Of a stretch of DNA of 64,000 nt, positions 9,604 through 18,489 are shown piece after piece. Origin of the DNA: CAZSNT01 sp964607765 (GTDB lineage: Bacteria; Verrucomicrobiota; Lentisphaeria; Oligosphaerales; JABHEG01); the NCBI GenBank assembly GCA_964607765.1, contig CAZSNT010000008.1, positions 37,766-101,765 of the forward strand. The letters are read 5' to 3'. Position numbers and translations under genes: made by a program. Positions within the stretch are counted from its first letter, which is position 1. Each line of letters begins with the position of its first letter. The notes under the pieces were generated by a model, which worked only from the letters and a program-made list of their open reading frames with translations, was not told the DNA's origin and did no database searches.

Positions 9604-10809
9604 CTAAATCTGCCACGGGCCGCGGCGCGGGCGGTCGACCATCCGACTGGCTTCGGCATCGCCGACAAAATCCTCTTTGACGGGATCCCAACGCAGCCGG
9701 CGGCCGAGCTTGTAGCAGATGTTGGCCAGATGGCAAAGCGTGGCGGTGCGGTGCGAAAACTCGACATCCCGGAACGGTGTCTCGCGCGTCTTTACGCAGT
9801 GGAGGAAATCCCCCGCCAAGGTGGTTGCCCCGCCGCTGTACCAGCGCAACCCCGGCGGGACTTTGATGCTGCGTAGGGGACGCACGTCGCCCTCGGAGCC
9901 GATGTAGCGCATCTCCTTGCCGTGATGGATCTTCATGCCGTTGGCAAACTTGAACATCAGGAATTCATTGTCCTCGGCGCCCGGCGGGACGATCTCCGAG
10001 GGTCCCGTTTCGTCCAGGCCCAGGCCATGCATGACCGCGCCGAATTTGTGGCCGCCCCAGTCGGTGAGCGAGCCGCCCGAATAGTCCTCCCACTTGCGGA
10101 AGCCCATGGAACCGAGTCCGGCGCAACGTTCCGGATGGTACGGCGCCCACGGTGCCGGCCCCAGCCACATGTCCCAGTCAATCGTATTGGGGGGAATCGG
10201 TTTTCCCGGCAGATAGCACGGTCCCGAGGAACCGCCGGGGCTGGCATGGGCCTCCATCACCTCGCCGAAACGACCGCTGCGCGCGGCGCAGGCCAGCTTG
10301 CCATAATCCTGCAGGACACGCTGGCTTCCGCCGCTGAGGATACGCCCATGGCGACGCACTGCATCCACCATCTTGCGCCCCTCGGCAATGGTCAGCGTCA
10401 GCGGTTTTTCGCAGAATACGTCCTTCCCGCTCTTGCAGGCGTCGACGGAAATCTGCGCATGCCAGTGGTCGGGCGTGGCGCACATCACAAAATCGACGTC
10501 GGTGCGGGCCAGGATCTCGCGATAGTCCATGTGCGCGGCGCAATCCTGGTTTCCATACCTGCCGTTCACGTGCTCCACGCCCGCCTTCAAGTGGGCATGC
10601 TGCACATCGCAGACCGCCACAACCTGGACCTGGGGATGGCTCATGAACTCCCTCATGACGCCCATGCCCCGGCGTCCGGTTCCAATAGCGGCCATGACGA
10701 GCCGTTCGCTCGCCGCCGGGCGGCCTCTGCCGCCCAACGCGCTCGAAGTGACAATCTGTGGGCAGACAACTGCCGCCGCGCCCACCTTGAGAAACTCTCT
10801 TCTCTTCAT
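9604..10809 (-). CDS. Tat-exported Gfo/Idh/MocA-family oxidoreductase
   Basis: 401 residues from the ATG at 10809, which gives a twin-arginine signal MKRREFLKVGAAAVV; an upstream in-frame ATG at 10851 would overlap the previous gene. A Rossmann fold follows (AAIGTGRRGMGVMREF, then VVAVCDVQ) and the family's E-K-P motif is present in VFCEKPLTLTIAEG. These enzymes oxidise or reduce sugar derivatives with NAD(P). PVC bacteria carry many exported versions whose substrates are unknown. The ThuA-like gene is 19 bp upstream, a frequent pairing, and the HEAT-repeat gene is 26 bp downstream. The C-terminus (RPRRGPWQI) has no long basic tail. Confidence 0.9.
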   Translation of the reverse strand: MKRREFLKVGAAAVVCPQIVTSSALGGRGRPAASERLVMAAIGTGRRGMGVMREFMSHPQVQVVAVCDVQHAHLKAGVEHVNGRYGNQDCAAHMDYREILARTDVDFVMCATPDHWHAQISVDACKSGKDVFCEKPLTLTIAEGRKMVDAVRRHGRILSGGSQRVLQDYGKLACAARSGRFGEVMEAHASPGGSSGPCYLPGKPIPPNTIDWDMWLGPAPWAPYHPERCAGLGSMGFRKWEDYSGGSLTDWGGHKFGAVMHGLGLDETGPSEIVPPGAEDNEFLMFKFANGMKIHHGKEMRYIGSEGDVRPLRSIKVPPGLRWYSGGATTLAGDFLHCVKTRETPFRDVEFSHRTATLCHLANICYKLGRRLRWDPVKEDFVGDAEASRMVDRPRRGPWQI

Positions 10810-10828
10810 CGGCCTTCCCTTCCTGGAC

Positions 10829-11854
10829 CTATTCCAAAGCATCATCCACATCTAGGTCGCCCACCACATACTGGAACCCGTTCGCCCAGAACCTGAGGAC
10901 GGACGGGTTGGCGAAGGTCGATGTGTTGTGGCCAAGCGAGCAGTAGAAAACGCGCCCCTTGCCATGTCGTTTGACCCACGCCACCGGGTAGTCGCCGTCG
11001 GTGCGCTTCATCTTGTCCGGGTTCGGCTTGTCGGACTCTTCGAGGTCGATGGAGAGCAGGACGCGTACTTTGGCACGGTCGTAGGGAGTCTTGAACTGGT
11101 AGATTTCATCCTTGATCGAAAACGACTTCGCCTCGCCGAAAGCCCCGTTGCAGAGCGTGTGCCCCGGCTCCTCCAGGTTGACGGTCACCGTATCCCCACC
11201 ACCCCAGGGATGACCATCGAAATAGGCGCCGATCATGTCGCCGTACGCCGGCGATCTCTTGAGCGAGTCGGTCGCGGCGTGGATGCCAAAGAAACCGCCG
11301 CCGCCCTTGACGTAGTCGGTCAGGCTCTTCACCAGCCGCGTCTGGTTTTCCACCTGCGCTTGCTTGTTTGGGGCCGACAGCTCGTTGAACAAGTGGCGGC
11401 CGACCGGACGCAGGAACACCTCCCCGGTGGCATTGGGGAAACAAACCGCGTCAAACGTCTTGAGGACCTCCGGCTCGAAATTGGCGAGGTCGTCGCTGAT
11501 CACAGCGGTGAACGCACCCGTCTCTTCGCCAAACGCCTGCAAAGCTGCCTTGTAAGTCGGGATTCCGAAGCGGTGCGGCCCGTGGCTGACGGCGTAGACC
11601 AGCACGCGGCGTGGCTTGGCCGGCTTGGCCTTCAATTCGATCGTTCCGGCGATCCTGGCGCACTCTTCGACGACCTTCTGGTCGACCTCATGCACTCGGT
11701 TGAACTTGTCGATGGCCGACTGTTGCTTGGACTTCCTGTCCTGCTGTTTCGCCCTCTTCTTCGCCGGCGCGGCGGACGCCAGCATCGACGTTCCCACCAC
11801 ACCTGCACAGAGGGCGACGAGCATCGCCCGGCGTTTCAAGACTGTTGTTCTCAT
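10829..11854 (-). CDS. ThuA-like domain protein, secreted
   Basis: 341 residues with an Arg-rich signal peptide (MRTTVLKRRAMLVALCAGVV...ASA). A Lys/Arg/Gln-rich stretch (APAKKRAKQQDRKSKQQ) directly follows cleavage. The ThuA fold, a glutamine-amidotransferase-like domain, is shown by RRVLVYAVSHGPHRFG, GGGFFGIHAATDS and the end region PVAWVKRHGKGRVFYCSLGH. ThuA-like proteins occur with sugar oxidoreductases in sugar catabolism, but the reaction is not settled. It is packed between a sulfatase (9 bp) and the Gfo/Idh/MocA gene (19 bp). A short relic of a paralogue lies at 1717-1812. Confidence 0.88.
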   Translation of the reverse strand: MRTTVLKRRAMLVALCAGVVGTSMLASAAPAKKRAKQQDRKSKQQSAIDKFNRVHEVDQKVVEECARIAGTIELKAKPAKPRRVLVYAVSHGPHRFGIPTYKAALQAFGEETGAFTAVISDDLANFEPEVLKTFDAVCFPNATGEVFLRPVGRHLFNELSAPNKQAQVENQTRLVKSLTDYVKGGGGFFGIHAATDSLKRSPAYGDMIGAYFDGHPWGGGDTVTVNLEEPGHTLCNGAFGEAKSFSIKDEIYQFKTPYDRAKVRVLLSIDLEESDKPNPDKMKRTDGDYPVAWVKRHGKGRVFYCSLGHNTSTFANPSVLRFWANGFQYVVGDLDVDDALE

Positions 11855-11863
11855 GTTCTTCCT

Positions 11864-13303
11864 TTACTTCCGTTCCCGCTTCTTCGCCGTCTTCCGTTCT
11901 TGCTTCTCTGTCGGCTTCTCGCCCATGGCGCTCTTTCCGCCGCGGATGCGCTTGGCGTTCCGGCCGGCGACGGCCTCCCTTTCGGTCTCGGACGGGTCGT
12001 CGCCCTGGGCTTCGAGCCATTCGTCGAGCTTGGCCTGGAGGCGGTCCAGGTCCTTTTTAGACTCGGGGTTGTTGGCCAGGTTGTTCTGCTCCCACGGGTC
12101 GCTGGCGAGATCGTAGAACTCGACGGCGGGATGATGTTCGTAGATATCGACCACTTTCTTGGCGTCGGGATTGGTTTCGGCATCCGCCACCCACGACTTG
12201 AAGATCCCTTCCACGCCCATGCCGGGGCAGCGGTAGGTTTTCTCCGGCCAGTAGTTGCGCACGAGCTTGAAGCGGGTGTCGGTGACGGCGCGAATGGGGT
12301 AGCCACCGTGCGTGGAGGCGGGCAATGCGCTGGTGATGAAGCTGAAGGCATAGTCGCGATGCGTATCGGTTTTGCCTTCGAGCACCTCCAGGATGCTGCG
12401 GCCATCAAGGTCGGCGGGGGGCGTTCCGCCGCAGATTTCCATCAAAGTCGGCAGCACGTCGGCATAATGGACGATGGCGGCCGAGCTGGAACCCGGTTCG
12501 ATGCGCCCGGGCCACTTGGCGACCATGCCGGCGTGGAAGCCGGGCTGGTAGGCGGTGAACTTCGCGCCGGGAAGGTGCGCGCCCTGTTCAGTCAGGAATA
12601 TGAAGACCGTATTGTCTTCCTGGCCGCTCCTTCTCAGGATCTTGCGCACGGCGCCCACCTCCTTGTCGAGGTATTCGACCTCGGCGTAGTATTTGCACAG
12701 CACTTCGCGCAGGTGCTGGTTGTCGAAGTGGTTGGGCTGGATGATGAACTTGGCCGGATCGAGAGCATCCGGGTTGCCCTTGTCCCAAGGCAGATGCGGC
12801 TGGTGCGAGCAGACGGCCAGGCAGAACGGTTCGGATTCGTCCTTGACGATGTAGTCGCGGATCGCGTCGAGGTTTTCCATGATCTCGTCGTGCTTCTTGT
12901 CGCCCACCCGCTCGAACGGAAAGACCGCCTCGGGGCCAACGTGCTTCTTGCCGACCAGCCCGACTCGGTAGCCCAGCGGCCGGAGGCGCAGCGGCAGCCC
13001 TTTGACGTCCGGCTTGGCCGGGATGCCGTTGCCGATGATCCCGTTGCGGCGGGGAAACAACCCCGTGTAGAGCTCGCCCCGGGAAGGAGTGCACTGGGTA
13101 AAGGAAGTGTAACACTGGTCCATCCGCATGCCTTCGCTGGCCAGCTGGTCGATGTTTGGCGTCTTGCAGTTCACCGCGCCGTAGCAGCCCAGGTCGAAGC
13201 GGTGCAGGTCGTCCGCCACAAACAAAATGATATTCGGCTTCGGCTGCGCAAGAACAGCCGCGGCCATAACCGTCCCCAACAATGCAACTCCAATTCTCTT
13301 CAT
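11864..13303 (-). CDS. Sulfatase (family S1, heparan N-sulfatase-like)
   Basis: 479 residues from the ATG at 13303, which gives a signal peptide (MKRIGVALLGTVMAAAVLAQ); longer in-frame starts run into the upstream sulfatase. The formylglycine motif is C71-T-P-S-R-G-E-L-Y-T-G, followed by LFPRRNGI. FVADDLHRFDLGCYG carries the first metal ligands. The second metal site reads LTEQGAHLPGAK, with Glu-Gln where most sulfatases have Asp-Asn or Asp-His. From memory this variation is known in heparan N-sulfatase-like PVC proteins. The tail (KPTEKQERKTAKKRERK) is basic. It is separated by 37 bp from the upstream sulfatase and 9 bp from the ThuA gene. Confidence 0.9.
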   Translation of the reverse strand: MKRIGVALLGTVMAAAVLAQPKPNIILFVADDLHRFDLGCYGAVNCKTPNIDQLASEGMRMDQCYTSFTQCTPSRGELYTGLFPRRNGIIGNGIPAKPDVKGLPLRLRPLGYRVGLVGKKHVGPEAVFPFERVGDKKHDEIMENLDAIRDYIVKDESEPFCLAVCSHQPHLPWDKGNPDALDPAKFIIQPNHFDNQHLREVLCKYYAEVEYLDKEVGAVRKILRRSGQEDNTVFIFLTEQGAHLPGAKFTAYQPGFHAGMVAKWPGRIEPGSSSAAIVHYADVLPTLMEICGGTPPADLDGRSILEVLEGKTDTHRDYAFSFITSALPASTHGGYPIRAVTDTRFKLVRNYWPEKTYRCPGMGVEGIFKSWVADAETNPDAKKVVDIYEHHPAVEFYDLASDPWEQNNLANNPESKKDLDRLQAKLDEWLEAQGDDPSETEREAVAGRNAKRIRGGKSAMGEKPTEKQERKTAKKRERK

Positions 13304-13340
13304 TCCTTTTTCTTTCTCTTTCGTGCGCTCGACAACGTGC

Positions 13341-14732
13341 TCACGGCCGCGCGGCTTGCCACCCTTCTTCCAGTTGCCGGGATAGCTGCCTGACAAGTTC
13401 CTTGTTTTCGGGGTTGCCACCCACATTGATATTTTCCTGCGGATCGTTTTCCAGATCGTATAGCATCCTTCCGCCATCCTTGTATTCGACATAGTTGTAG
13501 CGTTCGGTGACGAGGCTGTCGGCGTTGCGGAAGCGGCAAAAAGCCGCCTTCTTCCAAGGCTGGTCGGGCGCATCCAGCAGCGGCTTGAAGCTGGCGCCTT
13601 GGAGCCCGTGGTTGGCGGTCTCTATCCCGGCCAGTTCGCAGAGGGAGGGGTGGATGTCCACGAACTCGACCAGCCGCGCGCTCTTTTGTCCTTCGCGAAT
13701 GCCTGGGCCTGCCAGGACCAGCGGCGAATTGACCGCGAGGTCCATGAGGTTGTGCTTGCCCCAGAAGTTGTGCTCGCCGAGATGCCAGCCGTGGTCGCCC
13801 CAGAGGATGACGATGGTGTTTTCGCGCAGCCCGAGCTCGTCGAGCGCCTGGAGAACGCGGCCGACCTGCGCATCAATGTAACTTACACAAGCGTAATAGC
13901 CGTGGCGCAGGCTCCGATGCCACTCCTCGCTGTTGTATTTCATGCCGCGATCATGGTAGGAGCGAATCTCCCCGGACCCGCGGAGCTCTTTCGGGACGTT
14001 CTTCGGCATGTACGGATTGTCAGCCAGCTCGATCTTTTCGCGGTCGTAGAGGTCCCAGTATTTCCTGGGCGCATAAAATGGGAGGTGCGGCTTCCAGAAC
14101 CCGCATGCGAGGAAGAAGGGGGTCCCGGCCTCCTTCATCCGCTTGAGGTCCTCGATCGTCTTGTCGGCAACCTGCCCGTCGCGGTAGGCATTGTCCGGGA
14201 CATCCGGCGACTCAAAAACCGGACCACGCTGCTTCCTGCCGCCAATCATGTTCTTGGACTCCGGGTCGAGAGTACCGAGACTGCTCTTTTCCGGCCGCCA
14301 CGGCGGCTCGCTCCAACTGCGGTCCGCGGTGTCTTCCGGGTGATGGAAGACCTTCCCGTTAGAGATGCAGTGGTAGCCGTCCTTCTTAAACTCCTCCGGC
14401 AGCGTCATTGCGCCCGGGGCATCTTTTTCGGCGAATGTGGAAAAGCTCTTGAAACGTTGCACGGTCGGGCGCAAGCCGGTCAGCAGGCTGGCCCGGGAAG
14501 CGACGCAAGTGGGGACCTGACAATAGGCGCGGCTGAATACCGTGCCACGGGCCGCCAACCGGTCGATGTGGGGCGACTTGATCCACGTGTTGCCATAGCA
14601 GCCCAGCTCTGGACGCAGATCGTCCACTGCGATAAAGAGTACGTTGGGCTTGGCGGTCTCCGCAACAGCTGACGCAAGTATGCCCGCCAGCGCCAGGGCG
14701 ACTGTTCCTATCCTGAAACGACTCATCTTCAT
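13341..14732 (-). CDS. Sulfatase (family S1, iduronate-2-sulfatase-like)
   Basis: 463 residues from the ATG at 14732 (MKMSRFRIGTVALALAGILASAVA signal). The catalytic motif is C76-V-A-S-R-A-S-L-L-T-G, with Ala in place of the usual Pro, a tolerated C-x-A-x-R variant. The remaining marks fit iduronate-2-sulfatase-like enzymes: IAVDDLRPELGCYG, SNGKVFHH, and WGDHGWHLGEHNFWGKHNL. It is one of the few exported proteins in this block without a Lys/Arg-rich tail (ends LEEGWQAARP). The 117 bp upstream hold a palindromic repeat. Confidence 0.92.
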   Translation of the reverse strand: MKMSRFRIGTVALALAGILASAVAETAKPNVLFIAVDDLRPELGCYGNTWIKSPHIDRLAARGTVFSRAYCQVPTCVASRASLLTGLRPTVQRFKSFSTFAEKDAPGAMTLPEEFKKDGYHCISNGKVFHHPEDTADRSWSEPPWRPEKSSLGTLDPESKNMIGGRKQRGPVFESPDVPDNAYRDGQVADKTIEDLKRMKEAGTPFFLACGFWKPHLPFYAPRKYWDLYDREKIELADNPYMPKNVPKELRGSGEIRSYHDRGMKYNSEEWHRSLRHGYYACVSYIDAQVGRVLQALDELGLRENTIVILWGDHGWHLGEHNFWGKHNLMDLAVNSPLVLAGPGIREGQKSARLVEFVDIHPSLCELAGIETANHGLQGASFKPLLDAPDQPWKKAAFCRFRNADSLVTERYNYVEYKDGGRMLYDLENDPQENINVGGNPENKELVRQLSRQLEEGWQAARP

Positions 14733-14812
14733 TGGCAGTCCCGTTCTTGTCCTGCAACGTAGGGCCAGCGTTCCGTTTGCCCACAAACGAGTGGGGTGCT
14801 CGTGCCGCTCTT

Positions 14813-14845
14813 TTCCAATCCTCGGAAAAGCTCCAAGGACTGGAA
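14813..14845. repeat. 33-bp imperfect palindrome between sulfatase genes
   Basis: Arms TTCCAATCCTCGGA (14813-14826) and TCCAAGGACTGGAA (14832-14845) are inverted copies differing at two positions, with a 5-bp loop. It lies between the stop of the sulfatase at 14850 and the start of the one at 13341-14732. TTCCA(A/G)-type palindromes of this kind are, from memory, recurrent intergenic repeats in Kiritimatiellota and relatives. It may act as a REP-like element or in mRNA processing. There is no T-run for a classic terminator. Confidence 0.55.
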
Positions 14846-14849
14846 GGTC

Positions 14850-16283
14850 CTATTTCTTCTCCCGCCCTTCGCGTTTTTTGCGCCTGGCGACCTGCTTCGC
14901 GCTGTTGTATGCGGTGCCGTAATAGTTGGCGGTGTGTTTGGGGATGTGCTTGGCCAGTTCCTTCTTGACGGCTTCAAACTCCGGGCTGGCGGCCAGGTTG
15001 TTGTGCTCCATCGGGTCGTTTGCCATGTCGTACAGCTCTTCTTCACCGCCGTTGTACTGAATGTAATGGAACGTCTCAGACCGCACGGAGACATCGCCGG
15101 GTAAAGTGATGGTGATGGCGGGGTGGCTCCACTCCCTATCCGGCTCTTTCAGCAGCGGAACCAGACTCCTGCCTTCGACCTGCTCCGGGATGGGCAGCGC
15201 GGCAAGATCGCAAAGCGTGGGATAGAGGTCGAGCAGGCTGACGGTCCGTTTGCAGACGCTGTTTTCCTTGGTCATGTCGGGGACGTGGATGCTCAACACG
15301 GAGTGCACCGCCTCTTCCCATAGCGTCTGCTTCCTCCAGTGCAGCTTCTCGCCGAGATGCCAGCCGTGGTCGGACCACAGCACGATGATGGTGTTGTCAT
15401 ATTCGCCGGCTTCCTTCAGTGCTTGGATCACGCGTCCGAGGCAATCGTCCGCCATGGAGATCGCGGCCAGGTAGCCTTGGACGCCGTGCGCCCATTTGCC
15501 GTGGTCGCGGATAGCCTTGAAGCCCGCCACCTCATGGTCGTAGACCGAATAGGTTTCTCTGGCATAGTCGGAAAGCTTGGCGTGCGACTCTTCGTTGATT
15601 TCGGGCAGGACGATTTCTTCGAGCGGGTGGCGGTCGAAATACTCCTGCGGCAAGTACCAAGGCTCGTGCGGCTTGAATATGCCATAGGCCCAGAACTGCG
15701 GCTTGTCGTGGTCTTTCTTGATCTCCTCGATGAAGTAGTCCGCGTTCCGCCAGTCAAAGTAGTCCTCCTTCTTCCGGTCAACCACGCCCCAGTCGGGACC
15801 CCCATCCGGCGGCACCCCGTTAAGCTCCATGCGATCCATCTTCTGCTTCACGCCGGGCCGGTGAAAATGGCTGAAGAGCTCGCGCTTTTTCGGGGCATTG
15901 TGGTAGAGCTTGCCAGCGCCCTTCACCTCGTAGCCATGCTGCATGAAATACTCCGTGAGCGAGGGGAACTTCGCGATCGCTTCCGACGGACCGATATCGC
16001 CACCGTTCTCATAATAGCCGGTGGTGGTCTGGCGCATGCCCCAAAACAGGGCGGTCCGCGACGGGCTACACTGCGAGGCGCAGCTGAACGCATTCTCAAA
16101 CTTCATGCCGCGATTCAGGATCACATCCATATTCGGCGTGTTGATCTTGCCCTTGTAGCCGCCCAGCGCGGCGGGCCAGTCGTTCAGATCATCAACGGCA
16201 ATAAACAGGATATTGGGCTTCTGCTGCGCGTATCCCGCGGCGGCGAACAAGATTCCGAATAGTGCAACTCCAAATCTCTTCAT
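14850..16283 (-). CDS. Sulfatase (family S1, choline/iduronate sulfatase-like)
   Basis: 477 residues from the ATG at 16283, giving a signal peptide MKRFGVALFGILFAAAGYAQ. The formylglycine motif is C72-S-P-S-R-T-A-L-F-W-G. Further marks are FIAVDDLNDWPAALGGY at the first metal site and WSDHGWHLGEKLHWRKQTLWEEA near the second. The N-terminal 20 residues closely resemble those of the sulfatase at 11864 (MKRIGVALLG...), suggesting recent exchange or duplication of the export signal. It ends in VARRKKREGREKK. The upstream fusion gene is 34 bp away. Confidence 0.93.
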   Translation of the reverse strand: MKRFGVALFGILFAAAGYAQQKPNILFIAVDDLNDWPAALGGYKGKINTPNMDVILNRGMKFENAFSCASQCSPSRTALFWGMRQTTTGYYENGGDIGPSEAIAKFPSLTEYFMQHGYEVKGAGKLYHNAPKKRELFSHFHRPGVKQKMDRMELNGVPPDGGPDWGVVDRKKEDYFDWRNADYFIEEIKKDHDKPQFWAYGIFKPHEPWYLPQEYFDRHPLEEIVLPEINEESHAKLSDYARETYSVYDHEVAGFKAIRDHGKWAHGVQGYLAAISMADDCLGRVIQALKEAGEYDNTIIVLWSDHGWHLGEKLHWRKQTLWEEAVHSVLSIHVPDMTKENSVCKRTVSLLDLYPTLCDLAALPIPEQVEGRSLVPLLKEPDREWSHPAITITLPGDVSVRSETFHYIQYNGGEEELYDMANDPMEHNNLAASPEFEAVKKELAKHIPKHTANYYGTAYNSAKQVARRKKREGREKK

Positions 16284-16317
16284 TCCTTTCCCCTTCAATT
16301 CAGCTTTGTCTCGCGTA

Positions 16318-18489
16318 TCATTTCTTCTTTTTCCCACGCATATGTTTCTCAATAAAAGCCCAGGTTTCCCGGCCCCATTCGCCTTCGGTCATGCACTTCG
16401 GGTTGTGCAGGAATTTCCTGGTTGGGTCCTTCTTGTTCAGACAACATGAGCCCTCCGGGTAATCGCCGGCATCGGCGGGCAACTGCGTGTAGTCATAGGT
16501 GATGTTCAGCTTGTCCAGCGCCTCGCGAAACTTCCTGGTATTGAGCCCGCCCTGGACGATGCGAAGGTTGAGCGATTTCCGTATGGCTTCGGTGTTCTCT
16601 GCAAATTCCGGCACGTAGTTTCTGGCACTGGAATCGGTCATGCTGGTGCCTCCGCCGGCATCCAGTGCCACTGAGATCGAGAAAATGTCGAGGTATTTGG
16701 CTCCCCAATAGATAGAGCCGGCAGCTCCCATGGAGAACCCCATGATGGTCCGTTGGCTTCGATCATCGGAGGCGGCGTATTCCTTCTCCAGGTAGGGCAG
16801 CAATTCCTTGAGGACATTGGTCTCCGGCATCTTGTCTTTGGCTCCATCCCGCCACACGGTTCCACCGTACTTCTCGGGAAACACGACAATGGCATCCCGG
16901 ATCAATCCCGCCTTCCTGGCGGCTTCATAACTCAGCAGCACCTCCGACGAGGCATTGCCGCCGCCGGCGCCATGGAGAAATACGATCAGGGGATAAGGGC
17001 CTTTGTCCTTGCTGTATTCCGGCGGCAGATACAGGGTGTGGATGATCTCATGCCCGGTGACTGGGCCCTGATAAGTGAGGTTCTTCCGGTATTGGCCCTG
17101 ATGGGGGGTCGCGTCGTTTGGGCCATATGTCGCGCCAATACCAAGACTGGCCAGCGCACGAACAGCTGGTAATTGCCGGTTCTGGTGCAGGCGCCGTATG
17201 AGATAGCAGGCGAGCGCGTTCTTGAAGAAGGCGCCCTTGTGGTAGGACTCCAGCTTGGCGGGCGTGGGCTTGCCGGTGAGTGCATCAACCATCATCTGCC
17301 CGTGCAGCTTTGCCCAATAGGCTGCCTTGGTCGAGCAACCGGCATCAAAACCGAAGGTGTCCGCCATGACGTCCTGCTTGAACCATTTGTAGTAGCGGCC
17401 CGCGCGTTCCTTTTCCTTCTCGACCGGCCAGTAGATGCCCCCGTCGGTTCGGTAGATCGTGCCGCCCGGCGCGACGCACGGCGGCGCCGTCCATTCGTGG
17501 TCGACAAACATGCGGTAGATCGGTGCGGCGTTGTAGAGCAGCGCCTCCGGCGGCTGGACGCCGGCGAGGGTGCAGAAGAATATCTGGCGCGAACCAAGGT
17601 AGCTGGAAGCGGTGTAGCTGGGATGCGGATAGGCCCCGTGGTTGCCGACGGCATAGTCCTTGGTGATGCAATAGCCAACAACCCGCTCAGACAACGGCTT
17701 GCCGTCCACCACCGTGGCGCTGCCCACATCGTGGGGCGTGGCAACGGCGTTGAGGAAATAGACAATCGCCTGCTCGCGCCATGCCGCCTCGTGCGGGTGG
17801 TCGCGCAGCATCGTCGAAGCCGTCAACAGGCAGCCCATGTTCCAAACGTTCTCCTCGCCCTTGGTGTCCTCGACGCTCTTCTTGTTCGACACCGGCGGCT
17901 CCACATTGAGGAACCTGTCGGCTTCGTGGATCAGCACTTTCACGACGAACTCGCGGTCAGCGGGCCCCAGCCGGTCCCAGACAATCCAAGCGGCCTGCGC
18001 CAACTGCCCCGCCCACATGGCCGACTGCCAGCTGTCGCCCCAGACATCCTTGCCAATCCCGCCGTTGACCTTGTGGTCCATGGCCAGCGAGCGGATGACG
18101 AGCGGGAGGAGCTTCTCGATCTCGGCGACTTCAGCTCCGGCCTTGTCTGCCCGGTATTGCCCCGTGCGGATGGCCAAGGCCAGCGTGCGCGCCGTGGTCG
18201 TCATGGGACGGATGCAATCCTCCATGGCACGGCGCCTGCCCTTTTTGCGCTTGCTGTCGACATATCCAAAATCAAGAAGGTCGCCTACGCGTCGGGTCTG
18301 ACCAACCTTGCCGAGCCAGTCTTTGCCCATGTCGTCCTGCGTGTGCGCCATGACCGTAGCGCACATGGCCGCCAACTCGTCGTTGCCCGCGCCGCCCGCG
18401 AGCTTCGTCCAGTCCAGCGGCCGCACCTCGTAGGCGGACGCTGCTACGGCAAGAACAGCGGCAAACAAGACTGTTGGGGCTCTCTTCAT
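16318..18489 (-). CDS. Fusion of helical-toroid (lyase-like) domain and secreted esterase
   Basis: 723 residues with a signal peptide (MKRAPTVLFAAVLAVAASA). Residues about 20-470 are helical and Trp/Tyr-rich, with WQSAMWAGQLAQAAWIVWDRL and YAVGNHGAYPHPSYTASSYLG. This resembles the alpha/alpha-toroid of polysaccharide lyases and related hydrolases, but I cannot name the family. Residues about 480-715 are an alpha/beta-hydrolase of the feruloyl-esterase/PHB-depolymerase-like kind: YPLIVFLHGAGGG, and the nucleophile elbow G-F-S586-M-G-A-A-G. The pair could cut a chain and remove ester substituents. The start overlaps the upstream sulfatase stop by ATGA. The tail is MRGKKKK. Confidence is high for the esterase and modest for the N-terminal half. 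Confidence 0.8.
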   Translation of the reverse strand: MKRAPTVLFAAVLAVAASAYEVRPLDWTKLAGGAGNDELAAMCATVMAHTQDDMGKDWLGKVGQTRRVGDLLDFGYVDSKRKKGRRRAMEDCIRPMTTTARTLALAIRTGQYRADKAGAEVAEIEKLLPLVIRSLAMDHKVNGGIGKDVWGDSWQSAMWAGQLAQAAWIVWDRLGPADREFVVKVLIHEADRFLNVEPPVSNKKSVEDTKGEENVWNMGCLLTASTMLRDHPHEAAWREQAIVYFLNAVATPHDVGSATVVDGKPLSERVVGYCITKDYAVGNHGAYPHPSYTASSYLGSRQIFFCTLAGVQPPEALLYNAAPIYRMFVDHEWTAPPCVAPGGTIYRTDGGIYWPVEKEKERAGRYYKWFKQDVMADTFGFDAGCSTKAAYWAKLHGQMMVDALTGKPTPAKLESYHKGAFFKNALACYLIRRLHQNRQLPAVRALASLGIGATYGPNDATPHQGQYRKNLTYQGPVTGHEIIHTLYLPPEYSKDKGPYPLIVFLHGAGGGNASSEVLLSYEAARKAGLIRDAIVVFPEKYGGTVWRDGAKDKMPETNVLKELLPYLEKEYAASDDRSQRTIMGFSMGAAGSIYWGAKYLDIFSISVALDAGGGTSMTDSSARNYVPEFAENTEAIRKSLNLRIVQGGLNTRKFREALDKLNITYDYTQLPADAGDYPEGSCCLNKKDPTRKFLHNPKCMTEGEWGRETWAFIEKHMRGKKKK

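Noticed and set aside
9578..9736. Longer start of the HEAT-repeat protein
   Set aside because: It would overlap the oxidoreductase gene and put 53 residues before a perfect signal peptide.
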